Positions 24,923-32,946 of a DNA stretch of 64,000 nt are shown here, piece after piece. Below the pieces are notes generated by a model that saw only the letters and a program-made list of their open reading frames with translations, ran no database searches and was not told the DNA's origin. Where the stretch lies: assembly GCF_001894805.1 (NCBI RefSeq), contig NZ_BCWX01000001.1, forward strand, positions 62,001 through 126,000, given 5' to 3'. The DNA is from Rhodococcus globerulus NBRC 14531. Lineage in GTDB: Bacteria > Actinomycetota > Actinomycetes > Mycobacteriales > Mycobacteriaceae. Numbering within the stretch: the first letter of the stretch is position 1; each line of letters begins with the position of its first letter. Position numbers and translations under genes: made by a program.

Positions 24923-26395
24923 TTACTGCACGCCTTGCATCAGCTTCTTGATCCACGGCGACGCGGCAGCAAGCACTACGCCGATTCCGATCGACGAGAA
25001 TCCGATGATCAGGAAGAACGGCTTGCTGTCGTCTATGTCGAAATGACCGGCAAGGGTTCCGGCCATCGAGGATCCCAACGCGACGGACAGGAAGAACAAC
25101 GCGACCATCTGCGTGTGGAAACGCTCCGGCGCCAGTTTGGTTGCGAGCGACAATCCGACGGGGGAGAGGAACAGCTCCGCAAACGTGAACAGCAGAAGGA
25201 CTCCGGCCAGCCCGAGGAGCGGTGCACTGTTCGGACCGCCGCCGGTGATCGGAATGAAGGCGAGGAAAGCCAGGCCCATGATCCCGGTGCCGATTGCGAA
25301 CTTGATGGGCGACGACGGCTGCCGTGGGCCGAGTTTGGTCCACATCGCCGCGAACACGCCTGCGAAGACGATGATGAACACGGGGTTGATGGACTGAACC
25401 CAGCTCGGCGGGAAGTCCCAGCCGAAGAGGTTGCGGTCCAGAAGCTTGTCCGAGATCAGCGGAACCGTCGTGAATTGCTGCTGGAACAGCGACCAGAAGG
25501 CAGCGCTGGCAATGAACATCGGGATGAACGCAAACACACGGCTGCGTTCGACCTTTGTGATCTGCTTGCTGGTCAACATCAGAAGGAAATATCCGACCGA
25601 TGCAATGACAGTCAGACCGACCACAACGTCGGACATGTTGTCCGCGGTGATCAAACCGGTAATCGATGCGATGGCGACCACAACGATCGCAGCAACACCG
25701 ATTCCGATGTAGAGGGTGCGCTTATCCGCGGGAAGCGGGTTGCCCGGTGCGGCGCCGATTCCGTGAAGGTGCTTGCGGCCCAACGTGTACTGGATAAGGC
25801 CGAGCGCCATGCCGACGGCCGCCAGAGCAAATCCGGCATGGAATCCCCAGGCATCCTGCACTGCGCCGGTCAGCAGCGGACCGACCAAACCGCCGATGTT
25901 GATGCCCATGTAGAAGATCGAGAAACCGGCGTCGCGGCGCTCGTCCGTCGGCGAATACAGATCGCCGACCAACGAGGTGGCGTTGGCCTTGAGGCCACCA
26001 CTGCCGAAGGCCACCATGACAAGACCGATGCCAACGCCCCACAGACCGGGGAACACCGCCAACGCGATGTGGCCGGCCATGACCAGCGAAGCACTGTAGA
26101 AGAGCGTCCGCTCCGAACCGAGAAGGCGGTCGGCCACCCACGCACCGAGGATCGTGGACAGGTACACGGTGCCGCCGTACGCACCGACAATGCTTGTCGC
26201 GGCGGCCTGGCTGATACCGAGACCACCGTCGGCGACGGTGTAATACAGGTAATAGATCAGGATGCCTTGCATCCCGTAGAAGGAGAACCTCTCCCACATC
26301 TCCACGCCGAACAGATTGGCCAATGCAAACGGTTGGCCGAAGAAGCCCTTGTCTTCCTTCTCGGTCCGTTCGGCAGGCTCCGTAGTGTTACTCAT
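24923..26395 (-). CDS. Proton-dependent oligopeptide transporter (POT/PTR2 family)
   Basis: 490 residues with about 12-14 transmembrane helices. The family signatures are visible: LANLFGVEMWERFSFYGMQGILIYYLYY (the ExxERFxYY-type proton-coupling motif in helix 1), FGSGGLKANATSLVGDLY and the PTR2 signature FSIFYMGINIGGLVGPLL. It should import di- and tripeptides, driven by protons. The ATG at 26395 is preceded by a spacer without close neighbours. The gene sits between a TauE exporter (convergent) and a DUF3054 gene 57 bases upstream on the same strand, with which it may be cotranscribed. Confidence 0.92.
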   Translation of the reverse strand: MSNTTEPAERTEKEDKGFFGQPFALANLFGVEMWERFSFYGMQGILIYYLYYTVADGGLGISQAAATSIVGAYGGTVYLSTILGAWVADRLLGSERTLFYSASLVMAGHIALAVFPGLWGVGIGLVMVAFGSGGLKANATSLVGDLYSPTDERRDAGFSIFYMGINIGGLVGPLLTGAVQDAWGFHAGFALAAVGMALGLIQYTLGRKHLHGIGAAPGNPLPADKRTLYIGIGVAAIVVVAIASITGLITADNMSDVVVGLTVIASVGYFLLMLTSKQITKVERSRVFAFIPMFIASAAFWSLFQQQFTTVPLISDKLLDRNLFGWDFPPSWVQSINPVFIIVFAGVFAAMWTKLGPRQPSSPIKFAIGTGIMGLAFLAFIPITGGGPNSAPLLGLAGVLLLFTFAELFLSPVGLSLATKLAPERFHTQMVALFFLSVALGSSMAGTLAGHFDIDDSKPFFLIIGFSSIGIGVVLAAASPWIKKLMQGVQ

Positions 26396-26452
26396 CCGAA
26401 AAGTGTCCTACTTCGTAGCGCAATTCGGGTAGTTCCGGACCGCTCGACACGG

Positions 26453-26830
26453 TTACGACCTGGCACGGATTTTTGCGATGACCGGAACCAGTGCGCGCCA
26501 CCCGAGTAGGAAAGCGCCGAGGACAAGCGTGGCGACCACGATGAAACTGAACTGCGTACCTTGACCGCTGAGCACTCGCAGGACCATGCCGATGACGACG
26601 GTGGAGAGCCATACGACTATGCCGGTGGGGAGTAGGAGAACGGCGTTGAACTTGTCGCGGTACAGCGCGAACGTGGCAGACCATCCGATTACCAGGCCGG
26701 TCAGGAACGGCCATGATGTCTTCGCCAGTCCGGCGAGCGCATTGGCTTCTTCGTGTGTACGGCGCCCTATCGCGCAAAAGATAATGACAAGAACGGCGTC
26801 GATCAGCAGGAATGGTGCGTACTTCTTCAC
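26453..26830 (-). CDS. DUF3054 membrane protein
   Basis: About 125 residues from a GTG at 26830 (VKKYAPFLLIDAVLVIIF). The frame extends to 26887, but that part is the transcription terminator of the upstream yceI gene, so the shorter form is chosen. Four hydrophobic helices are visible with the conserved GRRTHEEANALAGLAKTSWPFL loop and FLTGLVIGW of DUF3054 proteins. These are actinobacterial membrane proteins of unknown role. Ribosome binding signals are weak. It may share a transcript with the downstream peptide transporter. Confidence 0.75.
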   Translation of the reverse strand: MKKYAPFLLIDAVLVIIFCAIGRRTHEEANALAGLAKTSWPFLTGLVIGWSATFALYRDKFNAVLLLPTGIVVWLSTVVIGMVLRVLSGQGTQFSFIVVATLVLGAFLLGWRALVPVIAKIRARS

Positions 26831-26848
26831 CTGGTCACCATACGACTG

Positions 26849-26886
26849 TGCGCCTTTCCGGTAGTTGGCACTACCGGAAAGGCGCA
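26849..26886 (-). terminator. Hairpin terminator downstream of yceI-like gene
   Basis: A perfect 16-bp inverted repeat (26849-26864 with 26871-26886, arms beginning TGCGCCTTTCCGG) encloses a 6-base loop. It lies 15 bases past the stop of the minus-strand YceI gene. There is no T-tract, as is common for actinobacterial terminators. Confidence 0.75.
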
Positions 26887-26901
26887 CGTGGCCGAAGGCC
26901 C

Positions 26902-27456
26902 TTATGCCTGCAGACCAGCCTCGATCTCGAGGGTGATGGTGATCTTGTCGCCGACAACTGCTCCGCCGCCTTCGAGGGGCATCTCGATGGAGATGTCGAA
27001 GTCCTTGCGGTTGATGACGGTGGTGGCTTCGAATCCGGCAACCGGGCCGTTGCCCATACCGGGGTTGACGCCGTTGAACTCGAGGTTCAGCTCGACCTCG
27101 CGGGTGACACCGTGGAGGGTGAAGTCGCCTGCGAGTACGAAGTCGCTGCCCTTGGCGCGCACTGCGGTGGACTTGAAGGTAGCCGTCGGGTACTTCTCGA
27201 CGTCGAAGAAGTCAGCGGACTTGATGTGGCCGTCACGCTGCTCGTTCTTGGTGTTGATGGAGGCGACCGAGATTTCGGCTTCGACGGCCGGGGTGCCGTC
27301 CTCGGCAACCGTGATGGCGCCCGAGAACTCGTCGAACGTGCCGCGAACCTTGGACACCATGAGGTGACGAACCGAGAAGCCGACGGTCGAGTGGACCGTG
27401 TCGATAACCCAGGTTCCGGCGGTCAATGCGGGCAATGTGGTGGTAGCGGCGGTCAT
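26902..27456 (-). CDS. YceI family protein (lipocalin-like polyisoprenoid-binding)
   Basis: 184 residues from the ATG at 27456, which has AAGGAGCTTCG upstream; the longer frame to 27504 is not needed. The YceI pattern is clear: GTWVIDTVHSTVGFSVRHLMVSKVRGTFDEFSG, then EISVASINTKNEQRDGHIKSADFFDVEKYP, then FTLHGVTREVEL. YceI proteins form an extended lipocalin barrel that binds long isoprenoids such as quinones. No signal peptide is visible, so this copy is cytosolic, unlike E. coli YceI. It is strongly terminated by a 16-bp hairpin. Confidence 0.92.
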   Translation of the reverse strand: MTAATTTLPALTAGTWVIDTVHSTVGFSVRHLMVSKVRGTFDEFSGAITVAEDGTPAVEAEISVASINTKNEQRDGHIKSADFFDVEKYPTATFKSTAVRAKGSDFVLAGDFTLHGVTREVELNLEFNGVNPGMGNGPVAGFEATTVINRKDFDISIEMPLEGGGAVVGDKITITLEIEAGLQA

Positions 27457-27484
27457 CGAAGCTCCTTGATAAGTAGTTGAATGT

Positions 27485-29281
27485 TCAATTGCTTGTAGGT
27501 TCAACTATGAACCCTCGGGAATTCTTCCGCAAGTTCATGTGACTGTCATCACATGTGTGGGAGGAAGCCGCGTAGACGGCATGAAGCGCCGACGCCGTGA
27601 CGGACTGATGAACAGCCACTCCCCAGTGTTGGACTCCGTTGACCAGGGCTTCTGTGATGGTGACTGCCGAAGTTGCACTGGCCGGAGAATCCGAGTGGCC
27701 GGGAAGTGAATGCTGAGTGAGTGACAGAACTTCGACGCCGGTGCCGTTCTCGGTCAGGATTCGACTCAATGCCTCGACGGGTCCGGACGCGCTGGCCTCG
27801 GCGGTAATTTCCTTGCCGTCGCGATCGAGGACGACAAACAGACGATCACCATCTGAGCTGTGTTCCACCGAATATCGGCGCATTCCTCCGTTGTACCCGT
27901 ACTCGCGCAGCAGGAGGTTCCACAGCTGGTCGGCGGTTATCTCGAGTCCGGAGCCGTCGGTTTCACGTTGAACTCGTGCCGCAAAATCGATTTGCAGGCG
28001 TCGGGGGAGTTCGACGCCGTATTCCGATGCCAGCAAGTAGGCGATGCCTCCCTTGCCTGACTGGCTGTTTACCCGGATCACTGCCTGGTAGTCACGACCG
28101 ACGTCAGCGGGATCGATCGGCAGGTACGGCACTTCCCACGGCGCCTGCGACGGATCGATGCCAAGGATTTCGGCGCGCTCGTAGTGATGCGCAAACCCCT
28201 TCTTGATCGCGTCCTGGTGGGTTCCCGAGAATGCGGTGTACACCAGATCGCCGCCGTACGGGTGGCGCTCGTGCACCGGAATTCTGTTGCAGTACTCCAC
28301 TGTTCGACGAATTTCGTCGATGTCGGTGAAGTCGATTCGCGGGTCGACGCCCTGCGCGTGGAGGTTCAGTCCGAGCGTCACCAGATCGACATTGCCGGTG
28401 CGCTCACCGTTACCGAACAGGCAGCCTTCGACCCGCTGAGCGCCGGCGAGTACTGCCAGTTCGGCGCACGCCACTCCGGTGCCACGATCGTTGTGCGGAT
28501 GTACGGACAGGATTACCGAATCGCGTCGAGCGAGATTGTGGTGCATGTACTCGATCTGGTCCGCGTAGATGTTAGGAGTGGCGATTTCCACTGTGGCAGG
28601 CAGATTGTGGATGACCGGGCGATCTGGGCTCGCATCCCAGAGTTCGCTGAGGCTGTTGCAGATCTGCAGCACGTAGTCCGGTTCCGTCAGGTTGAAGACC
28701 TCGGGTGAGAACTCGAACCGCCACCCGTCGTGAGCGTCACCGCCGCGAGCGACATCCTCGGCGGCGCGAAAGATCATGCCGTGCAGTTCGTCTCGTTCCT
28801 TCCCCAGGACCACATCGCGCCAAGTTGGTGCAGTAGCGGTGTACATGTGAACTACCGCGTTCGGCAGTCCGGCGATGGATTGGTAGGTTCGCTCGATCAA
28901 ATCTGTTCGGGCTGCGGTGAATACAACGATCGTGACATCGTCGGGAACCAGGTCGAGGTGCACCAGGTCGCGAACGAAGTCGAAGTCCGTCGCACTGGCG
29001 GACGGGTAGCCGACCTCGATTTCCTTGTAGCCGATCGCCACCATCAGTTCGAACATCCGGCGTTTGCGGGCCGGGTCCATCGGTTCGGCGAGGGCCTGGT
29101 TGCCGTCGCGCAGATCCACGGGAACCCACAGGGGCGCTTCGGTGGTGCGATTGGCCGGCCAGGTTCGATTGAATGCCGGAATGTCGACTCGATCCCACGC
29201 GGCGCGATAACGCGCGGACGGCATGGGGGAGGGTTTCTGGTTGTTCCAGGTGGTGCTCTGGTTGTTCCAGGTGGTGCTCAT
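27485..29281 (-). CDS. leuA: 2-isopropylmalate synthase
   Basis: 598 residues from the ATG at 29281, preceded by GCAGGAG. It catalyses condensation of acetyl-CoA with 2-ketoisovalerate, the first committed step of leucine synthesis. The HMGL-like TIM barrel shows [14 protein letters not shown] (metal Asp), [13 protein letters not shown] (HxH-type metal ligands) and [12 protein letters not shown]. The C-terminal third is the LeuA dimer/allosteric domain for leucine feedback. The length is the long actinobacterial form. The N terminus carries a perfect 21-base tandem duplication (29237-29278) giving STTWNNQ twice. An upstream leucine-rich leader peptide indicates attenuation. Confidence 0.95.
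   Translation of the reverse strand: MSTTWNNQSTTWNNQKPSPMPSARYRAAWDRVDIPAFNRTWPANRTTEAPLWVPVDLRDGNQALAEPMDPARKRRMFELMVAIGYKEIEVGYPSASATDFDFVRDLVHLDLVPDDVTIVVFTAARTDLIERTYQSIAGLPNAVVHMYTATAPTWRDVVLGKERDELHGMIFRAAEDVARGGDAHDGWRFEFSPEVFNLTEPDYVLQICNSLSELWDASPDRPVIHNLPATVEIATPNIYADQIEYMHHNLARRDSVILSVHPHNDRGTGVACAELAVLAGAQRVEGCLFGNGERTGNVDLVTLGLNLHAQGVDPRIDFTDIDEIRRTVEYCNRIPVHERHPYGGDLVYTAFSGTHQDAIKKGFAHHYERAEILGIDPSQAPWEVPYLPIDPADVGRDYQAVIRVNSQSGKGGIAYLLASEYGVELPRRLQIDFAARVQRETDGSGLEITADQLWNLLLREYGYNGGMRRYSVEHSSDGDRLFVVLDRDGKEITAEASASGPVEALSRILTENGTGVEVLSLTQHSLPGHSDSPASATSAVTITEALVNGVQHWGVAVHQSVTASALHAVYAASSHTCDDSHMNLRKNSRGFIVEPTSN
29237..29278 (-). repeat. Two-copy 21-bp tandem repeat at the 5 prime end of leuA
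   Basis: Two identical 21-base units (29237-29257 and 29258-29278) lie in frame and encode STTWNNQ twice, at residues 2-15 of LeuA. The region precedes the conserved barrel and is probably disordered. In M. tuberculosis leuA a different in-frame tandem repeat is known, so length variation in this gene is tolerated. Confidence 0.9.
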
Positions 29282-29310
29282 CGGGGGTTCTCCTGCGGGT
29301 CTTGGTGAGA

Positions 29311-29348
29311 GACCGGCCATGGCGGAACCCCGCGGAGGGGTGCCGGTC
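29311..29348 (-). promoter_or_regulatory. Leader hairpin of the leuA attenuator
   Basis: On the minus strand GACCGGC (29342-29348) pairs with GCCGGTC (29311-29317). Inside, ACCCC (29337-29341) pairs with GGGGT (29327-29331). The composite stem starts a few bases after the stop codon of the leader peptide and ends 29 bases before the leuA start. It could act as the terminator or ribosome-site sequestering arm of an attenuator. The competing structure was not modelled. Confidence 0.55.
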
Positions 29349-29351
29349 TTT

Positions 29352-29396
29352 TCAGGCCCCGCCGCGGCAGTCGAGAAGGAGTCCTCGGTAAGCCAT
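29352..29396 (-). CDS. Leucine-rich leader peptide of leuA
   Basis: A 14-residue frame, [14 protein letters not shown], lies 70 bases upstream of leuA on the same strand. Three adjacent leucine codons (CTC CTT CTC) stand in the middle, the signature of a leucine-sensing leader peptide. The ATG begins seven bases after a TAGTGT -10 hexamer, so the mRNA is probably leaderless and starts at this ATG. Ribosome stalling at the Leu codons when charged tRNA-Leu is scarce would alter pairing of the downstream hairpin. Leader peptides ahead of leuA have been predicted in other actinobacteria by comparative work. Confidence 0.72.
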   Translation of the reverse strand: MAYRGLLLDCRGGA

Positions 29397-29403
29397 GAGG
29401 GCT

Positions 29404-29432
29404 ACACTAGAATGAAATCACTTATCAGACAA
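29404..29432 (-). promoter_or_regulatory. leuA: Probable leuA promoter
   Basis: Reading the minus strand, TTGTCT (29427-29432) and TAGTGT (29404-29409) are separated by exactly 17 bases. Transcription would begin near 29396-29397, at the ATG of the leader peptide. The -35 hexamer lies inside the candidate GntR operator. Confidence 0.6.
29422..29432. promoter_or_regulatory. Candidate operator of the GntR/FadR regulator
   Basis: TTATCAGACAA is a near-palindrome (arms TTRTC and GAYAA around a central A/T), the form typical of FadR-subfamily operators. It covers the leuA -35 box on the minus strand. On the plus strand it lies between a TAGAAT -10-like hexamer (29408-29413) and the regulator's GAGGAG ribosome site (29436-29441). 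Occupancy could block leuA and the regulator's own gene at once. Confidence 0.5.
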
Positions 29433-29446
29433 CCTGAGGAGTTTCC

Positions 29447-30127
29447 GTGCCGCCGATGGTCGAACGCCGTCTACTCACCGATCAAGCCGCTGAGCTTCTT
29501 CGTGCTCGTATCATCGGTGGCGAATGGGCAGTCGGTGACAAACTTCCAGGTGAAACCACTCTGGCGGCGGAATTGGGTATCGGTCGTTCCACGATCCGCG
29601 AAGCCGTTCGCACCCTCGCCGGACTCGGCATGCTGGAATCGCGTCAGGGCGCCGGAGTGTTCTTGCGCAGTACAACTCCACCCGACCAGTGGCCTCGGGT
29701 CCTCGAATCAGAAGCCATCCTGCATGTAGTCGAAGTGCGCAACGCCGTCGAGGTGGAGGCAGCTGGATTGGCAGCCAAACGACGCGACGACACCGACATC
29801 GCAGAACTCAGGCGTGCGCTCGGCGGTAGGGCCGCGGCCGCGAATTCCGGTGATGCCGCCTTTGTCGACGCCGACATCGCGGTGCACCGCGCGGTGGTCG
29901 AGGCGGCGCACAATCCGGTTCTGTCTGAGTTGTTCGAAACGTTTGTCCCACGACTTCGGACTGCGTTGATCGAGCTGATCGGCGTCCTCGATCTCAATCC
30001 GCACAGCCAACCCGATGCCGACGAACACCGAATGTTGGTGGACGCCATCGAAGCCGGTGACGCGGAGGCTGCCGTGCGAATCAGCCGTGCCCATCTGGAT
30101 GACATGGCAGCAGCGTTGCGACGCTAA
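29447..30127 (+). CDS. GntR family (FadR/FCD subfamily) transcriptional regulator
   Basis: 226 residues from the GTG at 29447, with GAGGAG six bases upstream. The winged helix is residues about 8-72 (LTDQAAELLRARIIGGEWAVG, KLPGETTLAAELGIGRSTIREAVRTLAGLGMLESRQGAGVFL). The all-helical FCD effector domain follows, with EVRNAVEVEAAGLAAKRR and the metal-type Asp/His pattern DADIAVHRAVVEAAHNPVL. FCD members sense organic acids or acyl-CoAs, often with a metal. It is divergent from leuA with a shared control region, which makes leuA a plausible target. The stop codon interlocks with the convergent gene (CTAA). Confidence 0.9.
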   Translation: MPPMVERRLLTDQAAELLRARIIGGEWAVGDKLPGETTLAAELGIGRSTIREAVRTLAGLGMLESRQGAGVFLRSTTPPDQWPRVLESEAILHVVEVRNAVEVEAAGLAAKRRDDTDIAELRRALGGRAAAANSGDAAFVDADIAVHRAVVEAAHNPVLSELFETFVPRLRTALIELIGVLDLNPHSQPDADEHRMLVDAIEAGDAEAAVRISRAHLDDMAAALRR

Positions 30128-31230
30128 ACGCCGGGTTGTTCGCCGCGTTCGAAGTCGATGGTCATGTCGGCGTCGTCGCGATGCGTCGCTCGGAACGAAA
30201 TCAGGAAGACGACCCACCCCACGAGCGCCACGAGTACAAGACTCACCATTCGGTAGACGAAGACCGCCGCGAGAGCTTGTGCGCCGGTCGCTCCGGCGAT
30301 GGTGAGCGCAGTGATCAGTGCTGTGTCCACGTATCCCAAACCACCGGGCATCAGAGGAATACTCCCGACGGCCTTGGCTGCGGTGAATGCGATCAGCAAA
30401 CCGGCAAACGAGGGGTGCGCACCCACAGCCCAACAGGCAAACCCGAGACAGGCGACGTCGGCAACACGATGGATCGCCGACCAGCCGAAAGCGATGACGG
30501 TATCGGTGCGCCCGAGTTCCACGGAATCGAGTTGAGTGAGAATCTCGGACCAGCGTGACACTCCACGGTCTGGATGATTACCGCGAAAGCTGTTGTACCG
30601 AGCAAGGACCCAGTGTCCTAGGCGTTCGAGGCTACCGGGGTTCTGGGCGATATATCGCAAGCCGACGAATAGAAGCGCCACGCAGATAATCGAGATGGTC
30701 AGCGTAACCGGACTGACCTTGGTGCCGAAAGCCAAAGCGCCGGTTGCGCCGAGAAGTGCCAGCGTTGCTGCGGCGATCACACCGCACATAGCCAATTGCC
30801 ACGACGCGACAATGGGCGTCGCACCCCACTTGCGGGTCTGCTTGTATGTGAACGCAGTGGAGAACACCTGCCCCGCAGGCAATGTGAGCGCCATCGCGGT
30901 ACTTGCGTAGATCACGGAGAGATTTTTCAGGTGGCCGGCCACCACACCGGCAGCATTGAGAAGCCGCTGCTGAACCGACGCGTATCCGCTGAGTGAGACG
31001 GCCTGGGCGGCGATGCAGGCCGCAACCCAACCCCAGTGGATTTCCGTCAGTGCCTGCCATGACTCATTGAGCTTTGGCCACAGCAGTGTCCCCTCGACAA
31101 CCAGCAGAGTGATCAGCGCGAGCCCGAGAACATACTTCAGCCACCAGAATCGCCCACGAACCCGACCGGGCTCGGCGACGGACGGCGGGGGCCGTCTCAG
31201 TCGCCACGGGGTCTTTCCAGGCAGTGCCAT
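30124..31230 (-). CDS. Flippase-like integral membrane protein (lysylphosphatidylglycerol synthase TM / UPF0104 family)
   Basis: 368 residues. After a Pro/Arg-rich cytoplasmic head, about eight transmembrane helices have the UPF0104/AglD2 pattern: QAVSLSGYASVQQRLLNAAG, NLSVIYASTAMALTLPAGQVFSTAFTYKQTRKWG and the conserved IPLMPGGLGYVDTALITALT. The last PGGLGxxE-like motif is diagnostic, although Asp replaces the usual Glu. The family includes the flippase half of MprF. No synthase domain follows here, so lipid translocation is the likelier role. The gene is ten bases from the adenylate cyclase gene upstream on the same strand, so the two are probably cotranscribed. Confidence 0.85.
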   Translation of the reverse strand: MALPGKTPWRLRRPPPSVAEPGRVRGRFWWLKYVLGLALITLLVVEGTLLWPKLNESWQALTEIHWGWVAACIAAQAVSLSGYASVQQRLLNAAGVVAGHLKNLSVIYASTAMALTLPAGQVFSTAFTYKQTRKWGATPIVASWQLAMCGVIAAATLALLGATGALAFGTKVSPVTLTISIICVALLFVGLRYIAQNPGSLERLGHWVLARYNSFRGNHPDRGVSRWSEILTQLDSVELGRTDTVIAFGWSAIHRVADVACLGFACWAVGAHPSFAGLLIAFTAAKAVGSIPLMPGGLGYVDTALITALTIAGATGAQALAAVFVYRMVSLVLVALVGWVVFLISFRATHRDDADMTIDFERGEQPGV

Positions 31231-31239
31231 CGATTCAGA

Positions 31240-32784
31240 CTAACCAATCTGTTCTGGATCTACCTCGGGATATTTCTGTGGCCAGGCTAGATGAGTGAGC
31301 CGCCTGCGCCCACGAAGTTGAACCTGCTCGCCCAGTTCCCACTCGGCCTGCTCCTCCTCGTCCGCAAAATACAGCGCACTCGTCGACGCGAGGACTCTGC
31401 TGGGACGGAACTTCGCGAGCTCCGTCAAACGCGAGGCCTCGTTGACCGGGTCGCCGATCACGGTGTACTCGAAACGTTCCGCCGCACCGATATTTCCCGC
31501 GACCGCCAAACCTGCGCTCACACCGATACCGATGTCGAGGCCGGTGATCGCGTCGAGCTTGAACCGCAACTCGCGCGCAGCAGCCAGCGCAGCCGTCGGT
31601 GCGTCGGGTCGATCGAGGGGAGCGCCAAAGATCGCGAGCGCCGCATCGCCCATGAACTTGTTGACAAAGCCGTGGTGACGGTCGATCACGTCCACGACGA
31701 TGCGGAAGAATTCGTTGAGCAATTCGACGACCTCGCCAGGCGGACGTTCAGCCGCAGCGCCCGTCGACCCGACCATGTCCACGAACAGAACCGCGACAAA
31801 GCGTGTTTCACCGCCCAGTTCCGTACCGAACTGCAAAGCGCGTCGAGCGACGTCCTCGCCGACATGTTGGCCGAACAACTGGCGCAGCAGACGACGTTCG
31901 TCCGACTCCTTCATCATGCGGTTGAACCCGACCTGCAGACGCCCGATCTCACTGCCGTCGAACACCTCGACACGAACGTCCGTCGCACCGCGCTGGACCC
32001 GCTCGATGGCGCGTCGAAGTTGGCGGATGGGGTCGGAGATCTGGCTGGCCGTCAGCATCGACAGCGCAAATGCCTGCACGATCGCCATGATCGAGATCAA
32101 CAAGATCGCCCACGCCAACGAGTTGGGTGAGAACTCGAGATCAGTGGTGAGTTGGGTGGCGCACAGCAAGATGATGCCGGCGACGGGCATGAGCGTGCCC
32201 AATCCCCACGTCATTGCCAAACGGGTGCCGACGCCTGGAGCCATGGTCCGATCGAATTCGCCCTCGCTCAATGCGAGTGCAGCGACGGGACGCAGGATTC
32301 GCTCGCCGAGCATGTACGTGAACCCGAACGTCGTGGTCGCGGCCATGCAGACGGTGACAATCACCGCGATAGCCAACCCGGGCATCTCGTTGATCGTCAG
32401 AATGACGAAGATGATGCCGCCGAGGAACCAGAGAACAAGGTGGACGATGGCTTGGCGCAGCGGCGCATGCAGCGCTGCCATCTGTTCACTGCGCGTCGGG
32501 GGACCGCCGCGCAATCTCCACCGGATGACCTTGCGGAGCATCATGGCTGCCGCCGTCAGACTGACAACACCGGCAAACGCGAGGTAGATGCCGAACACCG
32601 CGAAGTTCCGGACATGATCGGCAACGATCGCGTCGGATTCCTCGATGGGGACGCCGTACCGCACAAAGGCAAAGACCAGCACCGCGCCGATCAGGTTGGC
32701 TGCGAGCATCGAAACCATATAGATGGGCCATCGACTGCGGATCGTCACCGCTATCGCTCTGTATGAAGCCCGCACAGCGTTCAA
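31240..32784 (-). CDS. Membrane-bound class III adenylate cyclase with HAMP domain
   Basis: 514 residues. An N-terminal membrane domain of about six helices (residues 15-240) is followed by a HAMP domain (LTASQISDPIRQLRRAIERVQRG). The cyclase homology domain spans about 320-500. Catalytic elements are present: metal Asp in VLFVDMVGST, purine-specifying Lys and metal Asp in VNKFMGDAALAIFG, and IGDPVNEASRL with the transition-state Asn and Arg. This predicts an active adenylate cyclase making cAMP. The six-helix-HAMP-cyclase architecture is that of the mycobacterial Rv1318c-Rv1320c group. Probably cotranscribed with the downstream flippase-like gene. Confidence 0.9.
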   Translation of the reverse strand: MNAVRASYRAIAVTIRSRWPIYMVSMLAANLIGAVLVFAFVRYGVPIEESDAIVADHVRNFAVFGIYLAFAGVVSLTAAAMMLRKVIRWRLRGGPPTRSEQMAALHAPLRQAIVHLVLWFLGGIIFVILTINEMPGLAIAVIVTVCMAATTTFGFTYMLGERILRPVAALALSEGEFDRTMAPGVGTRLAMTWGLGTLMPVAGIILLCATQLTTDLEFSPNSLAWAILLISIMAIVQAFALSMLTASQISDPIRQLRRAIERVQRGATDVRVEVFDGSEIGRLQVGFNRMMKESDERRLLRQLFGQHVGEDVARRALQFGTELGGETRFVAVLFVDMVGSTGAAAERPPGEVVELLNEFFRIVVDVIDRHHGFVNKFMGDAALAIFGAPLDRPDAPTAALAAARELRFKLDAITGLDIGIGVSAGLAVAGNIGAAERFEYTVIGDPVNEASRLTELAKFRPSRVLASTSALYFADEEEQAEWELGEQVQLRGRRRLTHLAWPQKYPEVDPEQIG

Positions 32785-32910
32785 TTTAGCTGGCCAGGGT
32801 CGAAGTACTGGTATGCGCGTCCCATTTGCGTCTGCCCACGGTTGTCGGCTCCGGCGGTTAGGCTCCCGAAGGGAACGCAGGATAAGGGGAATGCGGAGGG
32901 GATTCGGCCC

Positions 32911-32946
32911 ATGAATGAGTTCGAGAATGAGTTCGAGCGGGAATGA
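32911..32946 (+). CDS. Possible short leader frame overlapping the AI-2E-type transporter start
   Basis: ATG at 32911 opens an 11-codon frame, MNEFENEFERE, made of a 12-base tandem repeat (AATGAGTTCGAG twice). It follows GCGGAGGGG by about ten bases. Its TGA overlaps the ATG of the transporter gene (AATGA), so reinitiation would couple the two. It could be a genuine leader peptide, or a chance frame over an unusual 5 prime region. Confidence 0.3.
   Translation: MNEFENEFERE

Noticed and set aside
24935..26509. 524-codon plus-strand frame opposite the peptide transporter
   Set aside because: Highly charged shadow composition; the minus strand holds a clear POT transporter with all signatures.
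29282..29446. T-box riboswitch upstream of leuA
   Set aside because: The leader is too short and no T-box core or specifier stem is visible; the Leu-codon leader peptide explains the region better.
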